Positions 10,089-17,075 of a DNA stretch of 64,000 bases are shown in pieces (positions within the stretch are counted from its first letter, which is position 1; each line of letters starts with the position of its first letter). Source of the DNA: Chitinophaga sancti (GTDB lineage: Bacteria; Bacteroidota; Bacteroidia; Chitinophagales; Chitinophagaceae); the NCBI RefSeq assembly GCF_034424315.1, contig NZ_CP139972.1, positions 4,340,001 to 4,404,000 on the forward strand. The letters run 5' to 3'. The translations under genes were made by a program, and so were the position numbers. The notes beneath the pieces were generated by a model. The model saw nothing but the letters and a program-made list of their open reading frames with translations. It made no database searches and had not been told where the DNA came from.

Positions 10089-10222
10089 TTCAGGAAGTTG
10101 CAAGTTGTCCTACAGCTCGCCATGCTCTTTTGAACTCATCTATTCAGCTATTTCAGGAGATATGGTCAATGAAGAGGAATTTATCATACCCATAAAATTA
10201 TCCATAAATACCCTCAAAATGA
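10079..10222 (-). pseudogene. internally deleted remnant of a Fic gene
   Basis: Bases 10079-10102 are identical to 20317-20340, inside the Fic pseudogene. The following bases, to about 10222, match 21104-21270, the 5' end and upstream region of the same gene, with some substitutions. About 760 bases between these parts are missing, joined at a short shared GTTGCA/GCAAGTTG sequence, and a second small deletion lies between repeated ACCCATAAAA. This fragment forms the end of the truncated barrel gene. Confidence 0.75.
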
Positions 10223-10246
10223 GTTTTCGTAATTCAAGTAATTAGA

Positions 10247-10271
10247 AAACCGCCGTATTAACTGGCGGTTT
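10247..10271. terminator. hairpin terminator of the SDR operon
   Basis: AAACCGCC and GGCGGTTT form an eight-pair stem with a nine-base loop, about 40 bases beyond the end of the minus-strand gene at 10310. A/T tails lie on both sides. Confidence 0.8.
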
Positions 10272-10309
10272 CCATAATCCTAATAAGCGCAACCTGATGA
10301 TATCTCAAT

Positions 10310-10633
10310 TTACCCGGTGACCTTTAAAGATTCTATGAATTCGTTCCTAAATTCCAAATGGAACTTTAATACTATTGGACTTCCTGGGAAAGTGCCGGAC
10401 ACTTTTGCTGTCAGCACTCCGTTTGATCCGGACTGCTCATAATTTAGAGGCTCCATTGAAGATTGATAAGTCTCATTTGAATGTTCGATCCATTGGCGAA
10501 TTTCTTCCTTACCATTATGAATCCTGCCTTCGTCATGCACAACGGCCGTTACAGTGAAGCAGTCGGTATAAGCCTTGCTATCATAATTGTTTTGTGTCTC
10601 TATAAAACGTCCTACTACTTTTGGTAATTCCAT
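10310..10633 (-). CDS. SnoaL-like (NTF2-fold) polyketide cyclase family protein
   Basis: The ATG at 10631-10633 gives 107 residues starting MELPKVVGRFIETQNNYDSK. The pattern of an N-terminal helix, FTVTAVVHDEGR, GKEEIRQWIEHS and a beta-rich second half (GVLTAKVSGTFPGSP) is typical of SnoaL-like nuclear-transport-factor-2 folds. It starts 19 bases after the stop of the SDR gene and is surely co-transcribed. Such pairs are common in Bacteroidota HxlR-linked oxidoreductase clusters. The fold is well supported; the substrate is unknown. Confidence 0.8.
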   Translation of the reverse strand: MELPKVVGRFIETQNNYDSKAYTDCFTVTAVVHDEGRIHNGKEEIRQWIEHSNETYQSSMEPLNYEQSGSNGVLTAKVSGTFPGSPIVLKFHLEFRNEFIESLKVTG

Positions 10634-10652
10634 GATGATGAATTTTAAGTTT

Positions 10653-11447
10653 TTAGATTGTTGGTATTGTTCCTCCGTCAATGACGAAATTTGTTCCTGT
10701 TAAGTATTTAGCTCTTGGTGAAACTAAAAAGCCAACCAATTCTGCGACTTCTTCCGGTTCGGCGGGCCTGCCATAAGGTATTCCACCCAATGCATCCATG
10801 ACACTTTGCTGCGCTTCTTCTACAGTACTATTTGCATTTCTTGCAATCTCGCCCAACCAGTCTATAGATGCTGTTGTATTTATCCATCCCGGCGAAACAG
10901 TAAGCACACGCACACCTTTAGGCGTCACTTCATTTGATAAGCTTTTACTGTAATTGATTAATCCTGCCTTTGAAGCGGCGTATGGCAAGGTAGAATCGTA
11001 TAACGGCAATTTGCCCTGGATGGAAGCGATGTGAATAATTACACCATTTTTCCGATCAATCATTTGCGGTAAAAATCCCCTGTCAAGCCTGACAGGAGCA
11101 AGTAAATTTGCTTGTAGGGTTGATATCCAATCCTCATCATTCAATGCTGAAAAACCACCGGCGGGTGTTGATGAACCACCAAGATTGTTTACCAGGATAT
11201 CCAGCCTGCCATAGGTTGACAGCACTTCGCTGATTACTTTTTGCACCTCTTCTGCCTTGCTCAGGTCAGCAGGAACAAAATAAAGGTTAGCATCTGACTG
11301 TTCGGGTTTGTTCCTCGCGGTAATGACTACTGTTGGACCAGCGGCCTTTAAGCGTTCTGCGATGGCTCTACCGGCACCCCTGGTTCCACCTGTTACTAAG
11401 GCTATTTTACCGGATAATTCGTTGCTGTAGTTGAATTGCTGTTCCAT
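10653..11447 (-). CDS. SDR family NAD(P)-dependent oxidoreductase
   Basis: The ATG at 11445-11447 gives 264 residues. It shows the classical SDR signature: cofactor motif TGGTRGAG (19-26), NNLGG (about 87-91), catalytic Ser142 (HIAS), and Tyr156/Lys160 in YAASK, with a C-terminal TGTNFVIDGG. These enzymes reduce carbonyls or oxidise alcohols with NAD(P)H in the cytoplasm. It leads a two-gene operon with the SnoaL-like gene and is transcribed divergently from the HxlR gene, which probably regulates it. Confidence 0.9.
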   Translation of the reverse strand: MEQQFNYSNELSGKIALVTGGTRGAGRAIAERLKAAGPTVVITARNKPEQSDANLYFVPADLSKAEEVQKVISEVLSTYGRLDILVNNLGGSSTPAGGFSALNDEDWISTLQANLLAPVRLDRGFLPQMIDRKNGVIIHIASIQGKLPLYDSTLPYAASKAGLINYSKSLSNEVTPKGVRVLTVSPGWINTTASIDWLGEIARNANSTVEEAQQSVMDALGGIPYGRPAEPEEVAELVGFLVSPRAKYLTGTNFVIDGGTIPTI

Positions 11448-11536
11448 GTGTTTTTGTTTGTAGTACAAATCTCGATAGTATGCGGGATGCAAACAATTAC
11501 GGGCTTACGAATCAGATACGGAAAAATTTATCCGTA

Positions 11537-11567
11537 TTGACCGTTCATCGGGTGTGTTGTATATTTG
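11537..11567 (+). promoter_or_regulatory. Bacteroidota-type promoter of the hxlR-like gene
   Basis: TTG at 11537-11539 and TATATTTG at 11560-11567 match the Bacteroidota -33/-7 consensus (TTG, TAnnTTTG) with 20 bases between them. The -7 box lies only 5 bases before the ATG at 11573, so the leader would be very short. Confidence 0.65.
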
Positions 11568-11572
11568 TAGTT

Positions 11573-11959
11573 ATGTACATTAAAAAGACTACTCCGACGC
11601 TCAATTGTGGACTTGACCTGGTTGGTGAAGTATTGTATGGAAAATGGAAGATCCGTATTCTTTGGTTCATCCATATGGGCAACTTACGGCCAGGTGAATT
11701 GCAGCGGAAAATTCCGGATGTAAGCAGACGGGTGTTGAATGTGCAACTGAAGGAACTTGAAGATCATGAATTGGTGACTAAAAAGATCTTTCCGGTTTTA
11801 CCTCCAAAGGTAGAATACAGTCTTACGGAATTTGGCAAAACACTCATTCCCTTGATTCAATCCATTGGTCTTTGGGGCGACGAACATGAAGAGCGGCTAC
11901 GCAGGGTCATTTTGCAGCACAATGCAGGGGCATCAGAAGAGGTGGGAAATGTTGTTTAA
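11573..11959 (+). CDS. HxlR-family transcriptional regulator
   Basis: The ATG at 11573 gives 128 residues; upstream in-frame starts would overlap the promoter. The sequence is a typical HxlR winged helix: CGLDLVGEVLYGKWKIRILW, then MGNLRPGELQRKIPDVSRRV, LNVQLKELEDHELV and the wing VEYSLTEFGKTLIPLI. HxlR proteins respond to reactive electrophiles or oxidants and control divergent oxidoreductases. It is divergent from the SDR/SnoaL operon, which is the obvious target. Confidence 0.9.
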   Translation: MYIKKTTPTLNCGLDLVGEVLYGKWKIRILWFIHMGNLRPGELQRKIPDVSRRVLNVQLKELEDHELVTKKIFPVLPPKVEYSLTEFGKTLIPLIQSIGLWGDEHEERLRRVILQHNAGASEEVGNVV

Positions 11960-12049
11960 AGAAATGCTTTAATCCTGGCGGCGCAAATTCCCCCGAAGTT
12001 TTAAAGTATTATTTGTGATTGTCCATAGACTTTAATTATTTGTTGAGAA

Positions 12050-13012
12050 TTACTTATACTTCGTTTCATATTCATTCTGCCATTTTTTGGGTTTCAAGCC
12101 AAAGTGTTTTTCAAATAATCTTCCAAAATAACTTAAATTACTAAATCCTAATTTGTAGCCAACTTCGGAAACAGAAAGGTTATACTGCTTTAAAAGTTTC
12201 GCCGCTTCCTGCATTCTCAAATGATTGTAATATTCATAAATTCCTCTACCAAAAACCTGGGTGAATATTTTTCGGAGCTTCAGTTCGGTCATACCGCTTA
12301 GTTTTACCAGCTCATCTTTTGAAGGAGACTTATCCAATGAATATGCTATGGCATTTCGCACCAAATAAACGGCATTGATTTCAGCTTTACTGAGATTAGC
12401 ATGTTCCGTATTTTCTCTGTTTAATAAATTGCTGAAAAGCATATACATCAGTTCAAGCGCTTTTAATCGATAAAAGGCTTCCGATAAAACATTCTCTAAT
12501 GAAAGGTTAGCAAGTTGACTGACTAAAATAACCATTTCAGGAGACATGAATTCTTCTATCCAGAAAGTTTTATCGGTATTAAAAAGATAATACAGTTTAT
12601 TCCGGTCGATTCCGACAAAGCGTTTCAGATATTCCAGTTCGACTAAAATAGTGATCTGCTGTACGTGCATACCTTTCGGAAATAATATTTCACTTTCTAC
12701 ATGCGATGGTGTAATCCGTACATGTGGCCGGTTATTCATATTCCTTGCTGCAAAAGTTTCTCCTTTTTCTGTTTTATCTAAAATATTTTGAAATGAAATG
12801 AGCACTCCTTTATTCATCACGCCAATCTGGTTTCTTCTATACGAAAATGTCTCGCTGGAAATTAAAGAACGAACCATAATCAGCATCTCGGGTAACAGGT
12901 CCACAATTTTTAATTGATTTAAGCGCAAATGTTTGATTTCTCCTTCAACAGCATCTATGGAGACGCCTAGTTTTTCTGCAATTCGCAGCATCTCTTGTTT
13001 TTTACTGCTCAT
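12050..13012 (-). CDS. AraC-family transcriptional regulator
   Basis: A 320-residue protein with an ATG at 13010-13012. The C-terminal 100 residues are an AraC/XylS double helix-turn-helix: LVKLSGMTELKLRKIFTQVF, then LLKQYNLSVSEVGYKLGFSN and LSYFGRLFEKHFGLKPKKW. The N-terminal 200 residues are a sensing domain without a recognised motif. It is divergent from the FAD monooxygenase at 13103 with a 90-base spacer, and probably controls it. Confidence 0.85.
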   Translation of the reverse strand: MSSKKQEMLRIAEKLGVSIDAVEGEIKHLRLNQLKIVDLLPEMLIMVRSLISSETFSYRRNQIGVMNKGVLISFQNILDKTEKGETFAARNMNNRPHVRITPSHVESEILFPKGMHVQQITILVELEYLKRFVGIDRNKLYYLFNTDKTFWIEEFMSPEMVILVSQLANLSLENVLSEAFYRLKALELMYMLFSNLLNRENTEHANLSKAEINAVYLVRNAIAYSLDKSPSKDELVKLSGMTELKLRKIFTQVFGRGIYEYYNHLRMQEAAKLLKQYNLSVSEVGYKLGFSNLSYFGRLFEKHFGLKPKKWQNEYETKYK

Positions 13013-13102
13013 ATTTTTTTGGACTATTTTTTATTTAAAAGGAGCTATTTTATCTATAAATCTAGCGATAAATTTGTACTGGTACACAAAAAGATAAAAA
13101 CA

Positions 13103-14281
13103 ATGAAACAAAAGATCATCATTTCAGGAGGTGGGATAGCCGGACTAACTGTCGCAAAATTTCTGACTCAACAAGGACATCATGTGACCGTTTTGGAAAG
13201 AGCATCGTCCTTCAGTAAATCGGGATTTCTGATCTCACTTAAAAGTTTTGGGATCTCCATTATGGACGAACTGGGCCTGACGGATCAACTTCGCGAAGCA
13301 TCATCACCTTCAGAGTTTGTGAATTTCAGAGAATCGAATGACGAAATCATACAAGGTATCAGTTACGAAAAAATGAACCAGGATATTGAACGTTCTGTAT
13401 TGATCACCAGAGGCGGCCTGCATCACGTTTTATATAATGATCTAAAAGATAGTATAGCTATTCGCCTCTCGGCTGGCATTGGAAAATTAGCACAAAGCGA
13501 CAACGAAGTCAAAATCACGCTCCAGAACGGCGAGGAACTGGAAGCAGACCTGTTAATCGTTTCGGAGGGCTTGCGATCTACAACCAGACAAAGTTATTTT
13601 CCTGAAAGTGTATTGGAGGATTTTAATGTACTCTATATGGGAGGACGTCTGAAAGGACCGCATGCTTACGAAGTCGGTAAATTCAATGTTTATATCGATG
13701 TGAACAGAATGTTGTCTATCTATCCCATTGCACAGGATGAAATAGCTATTCAGTGTTACATCCACGATAGCGGAAATTTAACTTCCATCCAGCACAAAGC
13801 AAATGAACTGTTGACATCATCATTCAACAGTTACAACAATGAAATTCAACACCTATTGCATCGTTTTGTAGAAAACGGAATAATGTTCATCGATAAAATG
13901 GGCATGGTAAATTCGCCCAATTTGGTGAACGGAAATGTTGTTTTGTTGGGAGATGCGGGATACTGCCCAACGGCACTATCGGGCATGGGGGCTTCTTTAT
14001 CTATTTACGGGGCAAAGGCATTGGCACATTTTATCAAGGAGCAACCAAATGATTTAAAAACAGCCTGTAGCAATTATAATACAATGATGCAACCTTTGAT
14101 ACGCAAATTCCAGGGAAATGCTAAAAATAATGCGGCTTCTTTTATCCCTGACAGCCAGGAAAAATTAAACCGGTTTGTGCTTTCTTTCCGGGCCGCATCG
14201 GATGTGGACATGCAAAAAATAATGACAGCTCCCATCGTATTGACGGAAGATCAATTGAATTTTAAAATAAGTGAACGATGA
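13103..14281 (+). CDS. FAD-dependent monooxygenase (TetX / PHBH-like)
   Basis: The ATG at 13103 gives 392 residues; an earlier in-frame ATG would overlap the divergent regulator. The N-terminus MKQKIIISGGGIAGL carries the dinucleotide-binding GxGxxG (9-14), then VLERA ends the second strand. The second FAD motif is LLGDAGYCPTALSGMGAS near residue 290. Class A flavin monooxygenases hydroxylate aromatic or polyketide compounds with NAD(P)H; TetX-like members inactivate tetracyclines, but the exact substrate cannot be read. The TGA overlaps the ATG of the next gene (ATGA), so both are translated together. A TAAATTTG sequence at 13069-13076 may be its -7 box. Confidence 0.85.
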   Translation: MKQKIIISGGGIAGLTVAKFLTQQGHHVTVLERASSFSKSGFLISLKSFGISIMDELGLTDQLREASSPSEFVNFRESNDEIIQGISYEKMNQDIERSVLITRGGLHHVLYNDLKDSIAIRLSAGIGKLAQSDNEVKITLQNGEELEADLLIVSEGLRSTTRQSYFPESVLEDFNVLYMGGRLKGPHAYEVGKFNVYIDVNRMLSIYPIAQDEIAIQCYIHDSGNLTSIQHKANELLTSSFNSYNNEIQHLLHRFVENGIMFIDKMGMVNSPNLVNGNVVLLGDAGYCPTALSGMGASLSIYGAKALAHFIKEQPNDLKTACSNYNTMMQPLIRKFQGNAKNNAASFIPDSQEKLNRFVLSFRAASDVDMQKIMTAPIVLTEDQLNFKISER

Positions 14282-14661
14282 ATTTTAGGAAAATTATTTC
14301 GGTACTGATCGGATTTGGAACGATAGGGTTGTTAAGTTCCATCTTAGCAAAGATGCAAGGGATTATCTTCCCTTCATCTTTGGAAATTTTTACCAATCCC
14401 AATCTTACCGAAACAAGCACAATTCAGTTTGCGATCAAACTTTTATGCGTATTGGCGAGTTGTGTTATAGGTGGTATGATCACCACAAGAATTGGTGGCA
14501 GCATCAGGGAAAACCAGATGGTTGGCGGTTTAATCAGCCTGGTAGTAGGCTGGCTTTGGTTGTCGGTAATACACCCGATTTTGTTTTGGTTACTACTGAT
14601 TTTGGCTGTATTTCCAGCTGTGTTTTTGGGGTATAAAATTACTTATACTATGAAAAAATAG
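14278..14661 (+). CDS. small multi-pass membrane protein coupled to the monooxygenase
   Basis: A 127-residue protein with four hydrophobic segments (about 5-25, 45-65, 78-98, 98-118) and a Gly-rich loop GGMITTRIGGSIRENQMVGG. It overlaps the monooxygenase stop by 4 bases (ATGA), so it is translationally coupled. No family is recognised. It may help with export or membrane access of the monooxygenase substrate, but that is speculation from context. Confidence 0.65.
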   Translation: MNFRKIISVLIGFGTIGLLSSILAKMQGIIFPSSLEIFTNPNLTETSTIQFAIKLLCVLASCVIGGMITTRIGGSIRENQMVGGLISLVVGWLWLSVIHPILFWLLLILAVFPAVFLGYKITYTMKK

Positions 14662-15003
14662 GTTTAAATATTCATTATGGCGAACGTAAGTTTAGCAATT
14701 CACGCTGATAAAGTAATTAAAAATGGCGCTGCAATTATTGAAAAGCACCTAATCTGCGGGTCCAATATCAGTCTGGTATTTTCGGATTGCTACACCTATA
14801 CCTACACTTAAGTTTAACTGGGATTTATGCTGGACTACAACCCACTTCTAAATAGTTCAAGGTCAATCTTGTCTCTAGCAAGTTGTTCTGGATTTTGATT
14901 CAATTTCTTAAGGGTTGTCTTATAAAGTAAATGAAAGTTTTAAAACGATAATTCATATATCTGCAGAAGGTTCTATTGCATTTTTTTGTACAATTTAATG
15001 GCA

Positions 15004-15024
15004 TATTGCATTAATCATGCAATA
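15004..15024. promoter_or_regulatory. perfect inverted repeat upstream of the satD-like remnant
   Basis: TATTGCAT and ATGCAATA form a perfect 8-base inverted repeat with a 5-base spacer, and a further TATTGCATTAAT lies at about 15033-15045. This looks like an operator in front of the decayed gene at 15056. The rest of 14662-15003 shows nothing I can name. Confidence 0.5.
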
Positions 15025-15055
15025 ATATTGACTATTGCATTAATTCGACAATAAT

Positions 15056-15237
15056 ATGAAAGAAGAATTATATTCTATTTTAATGACTGATGTTATCGTC
15101 GAAAAGCGCAACAAGATATTTTGATGAAGCATTTTAAAAAAGTGATTGCTTCAACCAACCGGAAAGAAAAACATAAAATCATCTTACCTATAACCATTAC
15201 CATTGGGGATGAATTTCAGAGAGTGATGAAAGAATAA
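15056..15237 (+). pseudogene. SatD-family gene remnant
   Basis: The ATG at 15056 opens MKEELYSILMTDVIVEKRNK, then a stop. After a frame change the sequence continues LMKHFKKVIASTNRKEKHK and ITIGDEFQRVMKE before TAA. The pattern YSILTaDI and the later lTLGDEFQ are hallmarks of SatD-family proteins of about 200 residues, so only about a quarter remains. SatD proteins are usually paired with a membrane protein; none is visible next to this remnant. Confidence 0.65.
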
Positions 15238-15327
15238 TCACATGATTGCTCTCTTTTCAAACTGATTCTGAAAATGAACAAACAAAAATCGCGAAGGATA
15301 TTCCCCCGGCGTTTCGCCATTTTTTCC

Positions 15328-15380
15328 GTGCCCGGTAGCGGGGCGTTTTCGAACCAAATTATATTGATTATTAATAAATT
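15328..15380 (-). repeat. tRNA-3'-end-like repeat A
   Basis: Read on the minus strand, the sequence has GGTTCGAA (T-loop-like), then CCCCGCTACCGGGCAC, then the short hairpin GGCGAAACGCC. It matches repeat B (21419-21470) at roughly four of every five positions over about 50 bases, in the same orientation. The two copies bracket the helicase/Fic segment. Confidence 0.55.
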
Positions 15381-15432
15381 ACACCAGTGGTAATAGTAAA
15401 TGTATCCTCAATTTCGTAAATCAGACATTCTT

Positions 15433-15858
15433 CTAATAATTAATGACCCATATGGAATAGTCTTCAAGTAGCTGATATTCCAACGATTTTTTATCTAGGG
15501 CCTTCATATCTGCCAGGGGTAGCTTGAACCGTTTCTTATCAGAAATCCTTGTCACTTTTGCAAATAATCCATAGTCTTCATCATAATAGGAATCAAAACT
15601 TGTCATTTTGAATATGCCAGTATAAGACGGGCGAGTTTTCTTTAATATTTCGTATTCCTCTTTTTCTCCTGGACCTAATAAGTAAAACTCTTCCCAGTCA
15701 AAATCTTCAATTCCAGTAATGTCAAGGGGAAACTTCAAGTTTGATTCCAGGTATGACTTGTAAAACAAAAGTGTTTCAATTCGTCTGGAAGTGTCTTCAA
15801 AACTATTTTTAAATATCTGTTCAATCCTTTCTTCGCTTTTCTTAAATCTATTACTCAT
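15433..15858 (-). CDS. hypothetical protein, last gene of the helicase operon (CcbP-like in layout)
   Basis: The ATG at 15856-15858 (141 residues) directly follows the stop of the upstream gene; an in-frame TTG lies five codons earlier. After a helical start, LKFPLDITGIEDFDWEEFYL, many acidic residues, DSYYDEDYGLFAKVTRI and KRFKLPLADM follow. This order resembles the small calcium-binding CcbP-type proteins of cyanobacteria, though the match is from memory and weak. It is the last gene of a four-gene minus-strand unit behind the primase-helicase. Confidence 0.55.
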   Translation of the reverse strand: MSNRFKKSEERIEQIFKNSFEDTSRRIETLLFYKSYLESNLKFPLDITGIEDFDWEEFYLLGPGEKEEYEILKKTRPSYTGIFKMTSFDSYYDEDYGLFAKVTRISDKKRFKLPLADMKALDKKSLEYQLLEDYSIWVINY

Positions 15859-15859
15859 G

Positions 15860-16465
15860 TCATTTATTTTCAAACTTGTTAAGTTCCAGGCAAAGTGAAT
15901 ACATCAGTGAGAAAGCAGTACAGCCATTGGTAACGATATCGATTATAGAATAATTCTCAAATGTCCACATTAGAAGGAAATCATTATTATCGTCACTAAT
16001 CTCAAATTTGCCTAATTGAGGCAATGCTAAAAGGTATGTTTTTACATTATCCGGCAGTGAAATCATAAAGGCCTCCTGCTCCTCAATGGTCATTTGCAAA
16101 TAGATTCCCTCCCAGTTGATACCAATTTGAAGCATAATGGATGCAGGTTCATTATACACATGAATAAACAGCATAATACCCATATCCTTCCATTCGGCAT
16201 GAGTCCACTGTTGTAACGTTTGGTTATACCCAGACCATTCCGCCAATAGGTCATATAGTAGCTCCGTAACCGCAATTCCCAATCCCTCCCTATCAGAACA
16301 AGAGCCTGTGATCAGCATTCTATTAAAATCGACGATAGTACTGGAATGAATTTTGAATGATTGGATTTTATCTCCTTGCATCTGTATATTTTTAGCAGCA
16401 TCTCTATACGCATTCATGATTAATGTGTACATCCATTTTTGAATGTAAGCATTAATGTTTTCCAT
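15860..16465 (-). CDS. hypothetical protein of the helicase operon
   Basis: A 201-residue protein with an ATG at 16463-16465. It is soluble and has no motif I recognise; notable stretches are GLGIAVTELLYDLLAEWSGY and an acidic FEISDDNNDFLLMWTF. It overlaps the upstream gene by 46 bases and ends one base before the next start, so translation of the three genes is tightly linked. Its conservation with the helicase would have to be tested to give it a role. Confidence 0.6.
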   Translation of the reverse strand: MENINAYIQKWMYTLIMNAYRDAAKNIQMQGDKIQSFKIHSSTIVDFNRMLITGSCSDREGLGIAVTELLYDLLAEWSGYNQTLQQWTHAEWKDMGIMLFIHVYNEPASIMLQIGINWEGIYLQMTIEEQEAFMISLPDNVKTYLLALPQLGKFEISDDNNDFLLMWTFENYSIIDIVTNGCTAFSLMYSLCLELNKFENK

Positions 16466-17037
16466 TTATCATCGACATACCGATCTTCGTCACGTATGCT
16501 TTTGAAGTGTTTAATAGTCTGTTGCAGTAATAAATCAAATACATCCGGACTTAGCGGCAGTTTGCCGATCTGATCTAAATATTCGAAGGATTCAATAAGA
16601 ATCATTTGATAAGTCCAACCCTCATCTAACACCATACAAAGTTCGGGCTCAATCGCGAGAATAATAGCAAAGGCAGTTTCCGCAGCGGTAAGGTAGTTTT
16701 TTGCATTGATTGATTCTCTTCCTCTCTCCAGAAGGCTTCTCGCAATCTTCTCAACTGCATCCTGACCATCATCGCTAATATAATCGTCCCCCTTTTTTTC
16801 TTCCGCAATAAAGGCCTTCAAAAAGGTGAGTATTTCAGCAGTCGTTTCCATTGGAACAAACCGGGCTATCATTTCATAAGCAATTGATCGGTCACGCTGA
16901 ATAAGTTCATCCAGGAAACTATGAGCAGGGCTGGAAGGATTTTTTTCCATTATCATCTTCAGCTGTGCTGTATAATTTTCAAGAGGGAAAGGAATAGGTG
17001 CATTCCTTAAGTATCTCCTTTTTTCACTTTTACTCAT
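16420..17037 (-). CDS. hypothetical helical protein of the helicase operon
   Basis: A 205-residue protein with an ATG at 17035-17037, 38 bases after the helicase stop. It begins with a basic stretch (MSKSEKRRYLRNAPIPF) and is then almost entirely helical and acidic, like a repeat or adaptor protein. The segment LTFLKAFIAEEKKGDDYISD could be an interaction surface. No family is recognised. Its fixed place right after the primase-helicase suggests a partner of that enzyme. Confidence 0.6.
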   Translation of the reverse strand: MSKSEKRRYLRNAPIPFPLENYTAQLKMIMEKNPSSPAHSFLDELIQRDRSIAYEMIARFVPMETTAEILTFLKAFIAEEKKGDDYISDDGQDAVEKIARSLLERGRESINAKNYLTAAETAFAIILAIEPELCMVLDEGWTYQMILIESFEYLDQIGKLPLSPDVFDLLLQQTIKHFKSIRDEDRYVDDKWKTLMLTFKNGCTH

Positions 17038-17075
17038 ATTTTCAGAGATTTGTGAATGATATGAATTGTAAGTTA

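Noticed and set aside
15004..15050. CRISPR-like repeated TATTGCATTAAT units
   Set aside because: There are only two or three short copies with irregular spacing and no cas gene; an operator is more likely. I found no CRISPR array anywhere in the window.
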